Assembly (NCBI RefSeq): GCF_042664895.1
Contig: NZ_JBHTBQ010000014.1
Coordinates: 124,001-188,000 of the forward strand
Direction of reading: 5' to 3'
Length of the DNA stretch: 64,000 nt
Source: Iodobacter arcticus
GTDB taxonomy: Bacteria > Pseudomonadota > Gammaproteobacteria > Burkholderiales > Chitinibacteraceae
Shown here: positions 37,955 to 45,599 of the stretch, piece by piece
Layout of the letters: each line of letters starts with the position of its first letter
Numbering within the stretch: the first letter of the stretch is position 1
The notes under the pieces: generated by a model
Databases searched by the model: none
What the model was told of the DNA's origin: nothing
Seen by the model: the letters and a program-made list of their open reading frames with translations, nothing else
Made by a program: the position numbers and the translations under genes

Positions 37955-39144
37955 ATTAACTCGCAATATTGAGTATCAAGTCGAACAACACCAGCAAATA
38001 CCTGTTCAGAAATAACAGTAATTGTGGCGGCATGATCCCACCAATCATAGTTGTTTGATAGATGGTGGTAGGATGAGTGCAGTGCAACACTAATATTGTA
38101 GCTGCCCGCAGCAAGCCTGAAATCGGGTAATTCAAAGACTACCTGATATTGCCCACCTTGTACAAATGGGGGTGTTTTTTGTAATAAATAAGTGTTGGAT
38201 CCAAACACTTCATTACCTACACGGTCTTTAATTAAAAAGCCTATGGTTAGATCCGGAATTTTTTCCATAATCTGATAACTAACACGTAATTTAATTTTAC
38301 TGCCTGAGAGAACCACCTGGGCCGGTTCATTTTCATTAAAAATATCTACAGCAGTTAATTTGGCTTCTCCGCTGCCGGATCGCACGCCTTCATCAATGCT
38401 TATTTTATTATTCTCTGCATTGGCAATCAGCGCATTATAGTAATCAAGAACGGCAGCAGGGTTATCATCTGCCAGCATTATTCCTTTATCGATGAGGATG
38501 GCTCGATCGCATAGGGTTTTGACTGCCAGTGGATCATGCGAAACAAATAATAATGATGTACCTAATGCTTGAAATTCTTTAATCCGGTCAAAGCATTTAT
38601 GCTGAAAATAGGCATCACCTACTGAAAGTGCTTCATCCACGATTAAAATTTCTGGCCTTAATGCGGTTGCCACACTAAAAGCTAAACGCATTTGCATGCC
38701 GCTAGAGTATTTTTTTAACTGTACATCGATGTATTCTCTTAACTCAGAAAAATTAATAATGTTTTCAATATGCTGATCAATTTCTTGTTTGGACATGCCC
38801 AATAGCTGGCCAGAAATATATACATTTTCTCTGCCGCTTAATTCTTCATGAAAGCCAATTCCTAGCTCTAATAGCGCACCAATTCTGCCATTAACAGTAA
38901 TCTGGCCCTCTGTGGGGCGCAGCGTTTGGCAAATCAGCTTAAGCAAGGTGCTTTTTCCTGATCCGTTCCGGCCTACAATTGCAACTGATTCCCCAGCTGC
39001 TATGGAAAAACTAATTTGCTTTAGCGCCCATTTATGAATGCAATGCTTGCTGCTTTCCATGCCAAATAGTGATGCTAGCTTATGGCGGCGTGATGGATAA
39101 ATCCGAAAGCATTTTGATAGATTATCTACGGTGATCAGGTCCAC
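37951..39144 (-). CDS. wzt: Polysaccharide ABC transporter ATPase with C-terminal carbohydrate-binding domain
   Basis: 397 residues. N-terminal ATPase (about 1-240): Walker A GRNGSGKS (58-65), signature YSSGMQMRL, Walker B ILIVDEAL and the H-loop LFVSHDPLAV. The extra C-terminal part (about 250-397, with TIGFLIKDRVGNEVFGSNTY and FRLAAGSYNISVALH) has the immunoglobulin-like pattern of the Wzt C domain that binds the modified non-reducing end of the polymer. It therefore suggests that export depends on a terminal cap. Two bases separate it from wzm. Confidence 0.93.
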   Translation of the reverse strand: MDLITVDNLSKCFRIYPSRRHKLASLFGMESSKHCIHKWALKQISFSIAAGESVAIVGRNGSGKSTLLKLICQTLRPTEGQITVNGRIGALLELGIGFHEELSGRENVYISGQLLGMSKQEIDQHIENIINFSELREYIDVQLKKYSSGMQMRLAFSVATALRPEILIVDEALSVGDAYFQHKCFDRIKEFQALGTSLLFVSHDPLAVKTLCDRAILIDKGIMLADDNPAAVLDYYNALIANAENNKISIDEGVRSGSGEAKLTAVDIFNENEPAQVVLSGSKIKLRVSYQIMEKIPDLTIGFLIKDRVGNEVFGSNTYLLQKTPPFVQGGQYQVVFELPDFRLAAGSYNISVALHSSYHHLSNNYDWWDHAATITVISEQVFAGVVRLDTQYCELI

Positions 39145-39146
39145 GA

Positions 39147-39935
39147 TTATAGATCGTCCATAATTTTTTGAATATTTCTGGAGTAAAAAAAATAGAATAT
39201 AAAAAAAGAAATAATAGAAAGTAGTATGGAGTTAAATAACCAATTCCAGGCAATTGGCCAATCTAATACAACTTGCTGCCCTAGCTGCGATACCCAGTAC
39301 ACCGGGTTTAAATAGATATAATCAGCCGCCCATTTAGGTAGAATTTGCGGGGCATAAACAATTGGGGTTGCCCAGAACAAAAGCTGCATAAAGGCATCTA
39401 CAAACTGGCCCACGTCTCTTACATAAGCGTGGGCGAGTGCGAGTAAGCCGGCAATGCTGAATGAAAATAGAGTGATTACTAAAATTTGTAAAACGTATAT
39501 AGCAAGTATTTCAATGGTGAATAAATTTAAAATAATAAGAAATATAAAATAAAACCCCGCTAAAACAAGGCTGTTTACAAGGGCAATAACAACCACTGAT
39601 AACAAGGGGATGATCTTTGAAATATTATTTTTTCTGAGCAGCCCTGCATTTTCTACTAAAAAAAGCTTTCCCCTGCTAATGACTTCAGAGAAATATTGCC
39701 ATACCAGCATGCCACTGGTTAGATAAATGGTATAAGCATAGTGGCTATTTACCCCCGGTAAACGGGATTTCATTAAATCTGCAAATACTAGGCTATAGGT
39801 TAGTATCATCAGTACTGGGGCAAAAAACAGCCAGAATATACCGAGTATAGAGCCACTATATCTGGATTTTATTTCTCTGCTAACCATGGCATGTAACAAC
39901 CAGCGTCCGGCAAAAATTCTTTTAATGAGTTCCAA
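39147..39935 (-). CDS. wzm: Polysaccharide ABC transporter permease
   Basis: 262 residues with six membrane helices of the ABC-2 type. The N-terminal amphipathic part MVSREIKSRYSGSILGIFWL precedes the first helix, and the C-terminal IYLNPVYWVSQLGQ loop is characteristic of Wzm/KpsM-like permeases. Together with Wzt it exports undecaprenyl-linked polysaccharide across the inner membrane. Its start overlaps the VanZ-like gene by 14 bases. Confidence 0.92.
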   Translation of the reverse strand: MELIKRIFAGRWLLHAMVSREIKSRYSGSILGIFWLFFAPVLMILTYSLVFADLMKSRLPGVNSHYAYTIYLTSGMLVWQYFSEVISRGKLFLVENAGLLRKNNISKIIPLLSVVVIALVNSLVLAGFYFIFLIILNLFTIEILAIYVLQILVITLFSFSIAGLLALAHAYVRDVGQFVDAFMQLLFWATPIVYAPQILPKWAADYIYLNPVYWVSQLGQQVVLDWPIAWNWLFNSILLSIISFFIFYFFYSRNIQKIMDDL

Positions 39936-40254
39936 AAAAAACTCCCCATAAATGAATGGCTACAATCGAAGAGATAATTCCGGAGGTATTAGCTAGCTGA
40001 TCATAAATGCAGCATTTTCTGCCTGCTAACGGTTGAATCATTTCTATGCTGCCACCCATTAAAAAAAGAACAAGAAATAATTTTGAATAACTAAGATAGG
40101 GAGCAAGTAATAGGCTAAGTAAAAAATAGGATAGAAAATGAAGAATTTTATCATTTTGAATTGGAGAGTATTTCTGTAAATTAAAAAATGAGCCTGCAAT
40201 GATTAACAGAATGGTAATGATAATTAATGTGCTATTTAATAGTGATTCGTCCAT
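39922..40254 (-). CDS. VanZ-like small membrane protein
   Basis: 110 residues, four hydrophobic helices. NDKILHFLSYFLLSLLLAP carries the DKxxHFxxYxxL pattern of VanZ family proteins, and IEMIQPLAGRKCCIYDQLAN gives the E-Q-GR-D pattern. VanZ-like proteins are of uncertain function (teicoplanin resistance in one case) and often sit with exopolysaccharide genes. It overlaps both neighbours (14 and 19 bases), so it is embedded and co-translated with the ABC transporter operon. Confidence 0.8.
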   Translation of the reverse strand: MDESLLNSTLIIITILLIIAGSFFNLQKYSPIQNDKILHFLSYFLLSLLLAPYLSYSKLFLVLFLMGGSIEMIQPLAGRKCCIYDQLANTSGIISSIVAIHLWGVFFGTH

Positions 40255-41369
40255 ACATCCCTATATGTATCTAGTGTTTTAGACGCGCAGCGATCCCATG
40301 TGAAATAGTGCGATCGAATTAATCCTTCCGTAATATGATCACAAGCACATTCAGGTGATAAGGCTAAATTGGTCATATGTTCTGCCAAGCCTTCGATATC
40401 ACCTCGATTAAAATAAAAAGGTGCTGCGCCGCCTATTTCCTGAATTGCACCTCCTGAGGTGGTAATGACAGGTGTGCCGACGGTCATTGCTTCTAATACG
40501 GGTAAGCCGAATCCTTCATAAGCGGAGGGATAAACCATGCAACGTGCACCGGCTAATAGAGCAGGTAAGTCTTTTTCTGTAACGTATTGCAGCCAGCGCA
40601 CATTTTTGCTGTGTTTGATTCTTTCTAAAATATCTTCGCATTTCCAACCCACGCCACCAATGATAATGAGTGGCAAAGTGGTTTTTTTATTTTGCACCAG
40701 CATTTGATAGGCAGTCAGTAAATCTTCTATTTTTTTTCTTGGCTCAATAGTGCCTAAGAACAGAAAATATTCTTTACTTGGCAAATTGTATTTTTCTAAA
40801 ATGCGGCTATTGTATGATTCGGGTGAAAATTTTGTATGGTCTACTCCGTTGTAAGTGATATGTAGTTTATTGCTTACTTCTGGCATCCAGCTAATTAATT
40901 CTTTTTTTACTGATTTAGAAACCACAAAAATAGCATCTGCTTTTTCTAAAGTTAGTGGCAAGTGCTCATTTAAGAAACGCACTCTTTCAATAGGGTGCCA
41001 TTCCGGATTAATAATATGTGAAAGATCATGTACTGTTACTAAATATGGATATTGCAATACGGTTGGAATGTAGTTTGGCTCGTGGTAAATATATTTTTTT
41101 TCTTTGATGGTATGTACACCACGGTTCGTATGGTATTTTTTTCTAAGATAAGATTTTAGCGCAGGAAAGCGGTTAACCATATTCCTTATTTTAGAAAGTA
41201 AAAATTCATTATTTGTTTTTTTGCTGACGCGGCCAAATTGATAGTAATCGAGATCAAGATCAGAGCCACGCTCTTGCATGGCTCTGGATAAGCTAGTGGC
41301 ATAACGCCCTATCCCAGTGAGCGGGGGAATCATGCCTTGCGCAGAAAATAAGATATTCATCTTGTCCAT
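40236..41369 (-). CDS. Glycosyltransferase family 4
   Basis: 377 residues, GT-B. N-terminal NILFSAQGMIPPLTGIGRYATSL, VTVHDLSHIINPEWHP, the donor domain YFLFLGTIEPRKKIEDLL and VYPSAYEGFGLPVLEAMTVG (EX7E), TSGGAIQEIGGAAPFYF. Resembles mannosyltransferases of WbdB/WbaZ type. The first ATG (41369) and one three codons later are both possible starts. The gene overlaps the VanZ-like gene by 19 bases; 95 bases separate it from the next upstream gene. Confidence 0.88.
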   Translation of the reverse strand: MDKMNILFSAQGMIPPLTGIGRYATSLSRAMQERGSDLDLDYYQFGRVSKKTNNEFLLSKIRNMVNRFPALKSYLRKKYHTNRGVHTIKEKKYIYHEPNYIPTVLQYPYLVTVHDLSHIINPEWHPIERVRFLNEHLPLTLEKADAIFVVSKSVKKELISWMPEVSNKLHITYNGVDHTKFSPESYNSRILEKYNLPSKEYFLFLGTIEPRKKIEDLLTAYQMLVQNKKTTLPLIIIGGVGWKCEDILERIKHSKNVRWLQYVTEKDLPALLAGARCMVYPSAYEGFGLPVLEAMTVGTPVITTSGGAIQEIGGAAPFYFNRGDIEGLAEHMTNLALSPECACDHITEGLIRSHYFTWDRCASKTLDTYRDVWTNHY

Positions 41370-41464
41370 TTTTATCTTTATTTATATTAATCTGTGGTTT
41401 TTAAAGTTTAAAAATATTGATTAATCAGATTGCAGTAATAAATGATAGATGGCAGATTTTATTA

Positions 41465-42685
41465 TTATGAGGCTTTACTTGTTTGCTTACTCTTTTTACT
41501 GATCAGTACTGCTTCGTTATTGAGTGCCACTTTAATTTTATGCGTCTCAAATTTACTGAATTTTGACATAGCTGGCATGCTTGCCTTATACATCTGGATG
41601 GTTTTGTTGACCATTTGATCTGCGGTCAGCTCTTGTTCAAACCGGGCTCTGGCATAGAGCGCCATTTTGTTTCTAAGTGCATCATCCTGGCTCAGTATAT
41701 TGATAGCATCTGCTAAGGCATTAGGATTGGACGGCGGAACAAGCAGCCCGGATTTATTATGCTCATTAACCCAGGAAACGCCGGATCCAGCAATATCACA
41801 AGAAATAATGGGTTTAGAAAAGCTCATGGCTTCTACTTGCACAATGCCATATGCTTCTGATCGATAAATAGATGGCAGGCAAAATATATCGCAAGCGGCG
41901 TAATAAGATGCTAATTGTTGATCCGCAATGGTTCCAATAAGTTTTATTTTATATTCTAAGCCCAGCTTTTTAATCAGCGGCTGGAAGCTTTCTATCCCTG
42001 GCCCTCCAATAAAAATTACAATATCATCGTTTGTATATTTGCAGGCTTCGATTAAATATCTAACTCCTTTATAGGCTGCAGATCTGCCTATTGATAAAAC
42101 TATTTTTTTATCTTTGTATTCTGATCTTATTTTGCTAACCAGCTCCGCAGAAACTTGTTTGCTTTTGTCTGCCACCCCAATTGGGATAATGGATACTTTA
42201 TTCATATTGGGAGCTAGCCATTTGGATGATTCAGCATAGCGCTGCGATGTGGCGATAATGCCATCTGCACGGTTGATCAGCCATTTTAACCATGGTGCAT
42301 AGAACTTGAGCATATGTTTTTGTTTTACGATATCACTATGCCAGTGCAGGTAAACTTTACATTTTGGTTGAATCAGCCAAATTGCTAAATTAGCCATGGG
42401 ATTGGGTAGGTGAATATGAATTGCATCGTATTGATGGATGCAATTGTTCAGCTCTTTGATGAGCTTAAGTGAAATCGATGTTGAGTTGATAACGGCTAAG
42501 GTGCCCGCCCTGATTACTTGGTAGCTGGAGTTGACTAAATCAATTTTTGTCTCTTTGCCCTTGTTACTACAGAGTACATCTGCATTTACACCTTGATTAT
42601 TCAGGCCTTCAACCAAGTCGAAAGTGACTGTTTCTATTCCACCATATTCAGGTGGGTAGAATTTTCCAAGATGTATTATTTTCAT
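41465..42685 (-). CDS. Glycosyltransferase family 4
   Basis: 406 residues. KIIHLGKFYPPEYGGIETVTF at the start, HIHLPNPMANLAIWLIQPKCK, VYLHWHSDIVKQKHM, IVLSIGRSAAYKGVRYLIEA and EAYGIVQVEAMSFSKPIISC (EX7E). The frame is open 25 codons upstream, but the ATG at 42685 starts the conserved GT-B strand as in its paralogue at 30620-31732. A basic Lys/Ser-rich tail of about 30 residues ends the protein. First gene of the minus-strand cluster. Confidence 0.88.
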   Translation of the reverse strand: MKIIHLGKFYPPEYGGIETVTFDLVEGLNNQGVNADVLCSNKGKETKIDLVNSSYQVIRAGTLAVINSTSISLKLIKELNNCIHQYDAIHIHLPNPMANLAIWLIQPKCKVYLHWHSDIVKQKHMLKFYAPWLKWLINRADGIIATSQRYAESSKWLAPNMNKVSIIPIGVADKSKQVSAELVSKIRSEYKDKKIVLSIGRSAAYKGVRYLIEACKYTNDDIVIFIGGPGIESFQPLIKKLGLEYKIKLIGTIADQQLASYYAACDIFCLPSIYRSEAYGIVQVEAMSFSKPIISCDIAGSGVSWVNEHNKSGLLVPPSNPNALADAINILSQDDALRNKMALYARARFEQELTADQMVNKTIQMYKASMPAMSKFSKFETHKIKVALNNEAVLISKKSKQTSKAS

Positions 42686-43042
42686 AAATATAGCTCTTAT
42701 GAGTGATATTTTATTAAGTTTGCTATTTTTAATGATCGATCGTGCAGCAACAAAAAGCATTGAGGGGGCTTTGTAACTAAGCTGAGTCGATGGTTTGAAG
42801 GTCTTGCCCCTTGCTTTTTTGATGGCCGATATGCTTCGGCTGTTTTCTATACTAGTAATTGAATTTAATAATTACAAGAAAATTTCTTTATACGTGCTTT
42901 TGCTTGCTGTTTATTTTCTAGGTATGTGTATTTGTGCTTGAAGTTTCTTTTCTGACTCTTTACTTTTTTGCAAGGGTTCTGTAGCAGGGTGATGGCGGTA
43001 TTTGCTTGTTTGCTATGTATTGGCAGTGGTGGCATTGCCGGA
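42686..43042. other. Intergenic spacer, AT-rich
   Basis: About 357 bases between two minus-strand genes. It should contain the promoter of the minus-strand polysaccharide cluster. No confident promoter, RNA or repeat was recognised; short frames across it have no familiar motifs. Confidence 0.4.
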
Positions 43043-43726
43043 TTATTCGATGGTTATTTTGCCTTGCACAATATGCTGCAGGCGCTCTGGCTCGCGCACG
43101 ATGAGCGTTTTTCGGTCTTTTTCTGCTATGCCTGTATTGAGTAGCTGGCCGATTGCTCTGGAGACGGTTTCGCGGCTGCAATTGGTCATGCCTGCCAGCG
43201 ATTGCTGTGGGGGAAGCTCAATAATTTTTAAATTGCCGGGAAGGGTACGTATCAGCGTTGTCAGTACGGTGCAAATACGTTGGTAAGGGTTCTGAATGCT
43301 GAGCATGGCGCGGTTTTGCGAAGACAGGCGGACTAAATACGCGAGTTTTTTCATGACCCGCTCTGCCAGTACGGGATGAGAGTAGATAAGCTGTAGCGCG
43401 GTGTGGCGGCTCATGACCATCAGCTCGGCATCGCCAATCGAAACCACGCTGGTAGAGCGGGAGCCACCGTCAATCACGGCCAGCTCACCAAAGTATTCCC
43501 CTTCATTAATAATATAAATGCAAAGCTCTCGGCCATCTTCTGTCACATCAATCACTTGCAGACGACCTTTAATCAAGAAGAATAGCTCATCGCCTAAAGA
43601 GCCTTTGGTAATCACTTGCTGGTTGCGCACTGCTGTCCTAAGGTGAGAGTCGCGCGCAATCGATTTGAGGATGGTTTCTGGAATACCAGAAAAAAATTCT
43701 AAAGAGTAGATAGGGTGGCGTGTCAT
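43043..43726 (-). CDS. Crp/Fnr family transcriptional regulator
   Basis: 227 residues. The N-terminal cyclic-nucleotide-binding fold (about 15-130) has FFLIKGRLQVIDVTEDGREL and FGELAVIDGGSRSTSVVS, which keeps the E and R-S/T phosphate-binding pattern of cAMP-responsive members. A long dimer helix follows, and a C-terminal winged helix with QQSLAGMTNCSRETVSRAIGQL as recognition helix. No FNR-type cysteine cluster at the N-terminus. Two ATGs (43732, 43726) are possible; the second has GGGA at good spacing. Divergent from the FecR gene with about 40 bases between, so it probably controls that operon and itself, perhaps using the product of the cyclase encoded there. Confidence 0.88.
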   Translation of the reverse strand: MTRHPIYSLEFFSGIPETILKSIARDSHLRTAVRNQQVITKGSLGDELFFLIKGRLQVIDVTEDGRELCIYIINEGEYFGELAVIDGGSRSTSVVSIGDAELMVMSRHTALQLIYSHPVLAERVMKKLAYLVRLSSQNRAMLSIQNPYQRICTVLTTLIRTLPGNLKIIELPPQQSLAGMTNCSRETVSRAIGQLLNTGIAEKDRKTLIVREPERLQHIVQGKITIE

Positions 43727-43766
43727 AAGCATTTCCCGATCATAATTGGGCCAAGGAGGGAAGAAA

Positions 43767-45233
43767 ATGCTGAAGCGAGTCGATCAATATCTTTTTATGT
43801 TTGCTGTTCTTTTGTCAGCATCGTCTAGTGTTTTAGCACAAGATTTCGCAAATATCGGGACAGTTATTGCAATAATCGGACAGCCGACTCTTTTACGGGA
43901 TGGCCGGCAGCAGCCATTAGTCAAAGGTGATGTATTGCGCGAAGGGGATGAGTTGCATACGTCAGGGCAAACGAGTGTGTATTTGCGCACGTTTGATCAG
44001 GGCTTTATTGCGGTGCGCCCCAATAGTGTTTTGCTGATTGAAAGGTATCGGGTAGGCAAGCAGGGCTCGGCTAGCCAGTTTAAATTGCAGCTTAAATCCG
44101 GGTTGATGCGCTCTGTAACCGGGCAGGATGTGCAAAAAGAAAAAGATAAATATCGTTTGAATACACCCGTGGCTGCCATTGGCTTACGCGGCACTGATTT
44201 TGTAGTGTTTACCGATGATCATGCAACACAAGTCGCCGTGCAAAAAGGCGGGGTGGTTATCGAGCCGTTTTCTAAAGCGTGCAGTGTGGAGCTGGGCGGG
44301 CCGTGCCAGGGAATTAATTCCAGAGAGTTATTTGCTTCTGCAGCGCATATGCTTGAGGTGATCCGCGGGCAGGCGGTGCCGGTCAAAAAAGAATCGTCGC
44401 CGGTTTTGCAGAAAGAATTGCAAAAAGAAGTGCCCAAAGATATTGCTAAAGATAAAAGCAAAGAGCCGTTAAAAGACGAGCCTAAGACCGCCGCATTGGG
44501 ATCAGAACAAACGCAGATTAACACCAGTGATTTGAGCAATGCCCGTGTGGTTGCTAATAGCAATAGTGTGATTGATGGCTCTTTGGCGGCTAAGCCGGTG
44601 ATCAAGCCGGTGGAAACCAGCCCTGTACCCGTACCTGTGCCACCTTCAGTGCCTGTGGTGCTTTTGCCACCTGTTAGCCCACCGCCACCGCCTGTTGTGA
44701 TTGAGCCGCCTAAGCCTGTGGTTGTACTTACCCCTTCTATTCATTGGGGGCGCTGGCAGGAGCTGGCTAATTTACCTGCAACAGCAAAGTTTACTGATAT
44801 CTATAAGGATGGGCAGGAAGCCGTGAATGCGGGGATTTATTATGTGATGTCGCGGGATAATAGTAATGCTCGCTATGGGCCGGAATTAGGCGCGGTTAAT
44901 TTTCAGATGGTTAAACACGATGGCATTTTAGTGAATACGCTGAGTAATGCGGTAACAGCAACGATTGCTAAGGAATCCTCTTTACAAATCAATTTTGCAG
45001 CGCAAAGTTTTAATACCCATCTACTATTAAATGCCGCAGGTAGGGATATTCCTATTAATGTAAAAGGCACTATCGAGTCGAATGGTTTTTTTATGAATGG
45101 AGCAGTAAGCGAAACCCAATTGCGTGGTGTGGTTTCTGGCAAAGACGCTGCTGAAGCAGGCTATACCTATTATTTATCACCCGCTAGCAATGAAATCATG
45201 AGCGGTGGCACGTATTGGCTGAGGCAACGCTAA
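43767..45233 (+). CDS. FecR-domain protein, secreted
   Basis: 488 residues. A signal peptide (FMFAVLLSASSSVLAQ) is followed by a FecR domain (about 25-160) with GDVLREGDELHTSGQTSVYLRTFDQGF and TPVAAIGLRGTDFVVF. A Lys/Glu-rich then Pro/Val-rich linker (about 205-325) and a C-terminal domain of unknown type follow. The ATG at 43767 is chosen for the GGAGG seven bases before it. It has no sigma/FecI partner and no membrane anchor other than the signal peptide; it is the periplasmic type seen beside CHASE2 cyclases. Role probably sensory or scaffold at the cell surface; not known. Confidence 0.83.
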   Translation: MLKRVDQYLFMFAVLLSASSSVLAQDFANIGTVIAIIGQPTLLRDGRQQPLVKGDVLREGDELHTSGQTSVYLRTFDQGFIAVRPNSVLLIERYRVGKQGSASQFKLQLKSGLMRSVTGQDVQKEKDKYRLNTPVAAIGLRGTDFVVFTDDHATQVAVQKGGVVIEPFSKACSVELGGPCQGINSRELFASAAHMLEVIRGQAVPVKKESSPVLQKELQKEVPKDIAKDKSKEPLKDEPKTAALGSEQTQINTSDLSNARVVANSNSVIDGSLAAKPVIKPVETSPVPVPVPPSVPVVLLPPVSPPPPPVVIEPPKPVVVLTPSIHWGRWQELANLPATAKFTDIYKDGQEAVNAGIYYVMSRDNSNARYGPELGAVNFQMVKHDGILVNTLSNAVTATIAKESSLQINFAAQSFNTHLLLNAAGRDIPINVKGTIESNGFFMNGAVSETQLRGVVSGKDAAEAGYTYYLSPASNEIMSGGTYWLRQR

Positions 45234-45386
45234 AATATTTGATTAAACCGCTATCTCTGGCTATTTTTGTTGGGAATTCAATGAAAATACGGTATTCCGG
45301 CTGGATTGAAGTAATAAGACTGAATACCCTAAATTCCCCATCTTATCAATTTCAGCGAAATGTTTTTCCTAGGGTGGATGCAACCC

Positions 45387-45548
45387 AATCCTATCAACTT
45401 AAGGTCAAAAACAAGGCAATGCTTGGTTTTATGTAGGGTGTGCAAGTCGTTTTTCTTGCGCACCGAGAGCGGTGCGCAACGACTACGTCGTTGTACACCC
45501 TACGAAATGTAGATTTATCCTAAGACAAGAGCTTAAGTTGATAGGATT
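45387..45548. repeat. Composite repeat with AATCCTATCAACTTAAG terminal arms and a family B hairpin
   Basis: AATCCTATCAACTTAAG (45387-45403) is an exact inverted copy of CTTAAGTTGATAGGATT (45532-45548). Inside lies a family B hairpin (45433-45504): GTAGGGTGTGCAAG with CACCCTAC and internal arms TTGCGCACCG and CGGTGCGCAA. Left of the arm, CGAAATGTTTTTCCTAGGG resembles the sequence beside the 5187 element. It fills most of the 366-base gap between the FecR and cyclase genes; nothing else was seen there. Confidence 0.7.
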
Positions 45549-45599
45549 GTTGCCTCCCCCTTAGAATTTTCTCCTTGATGAAGCTTCATTTCCAATGAC

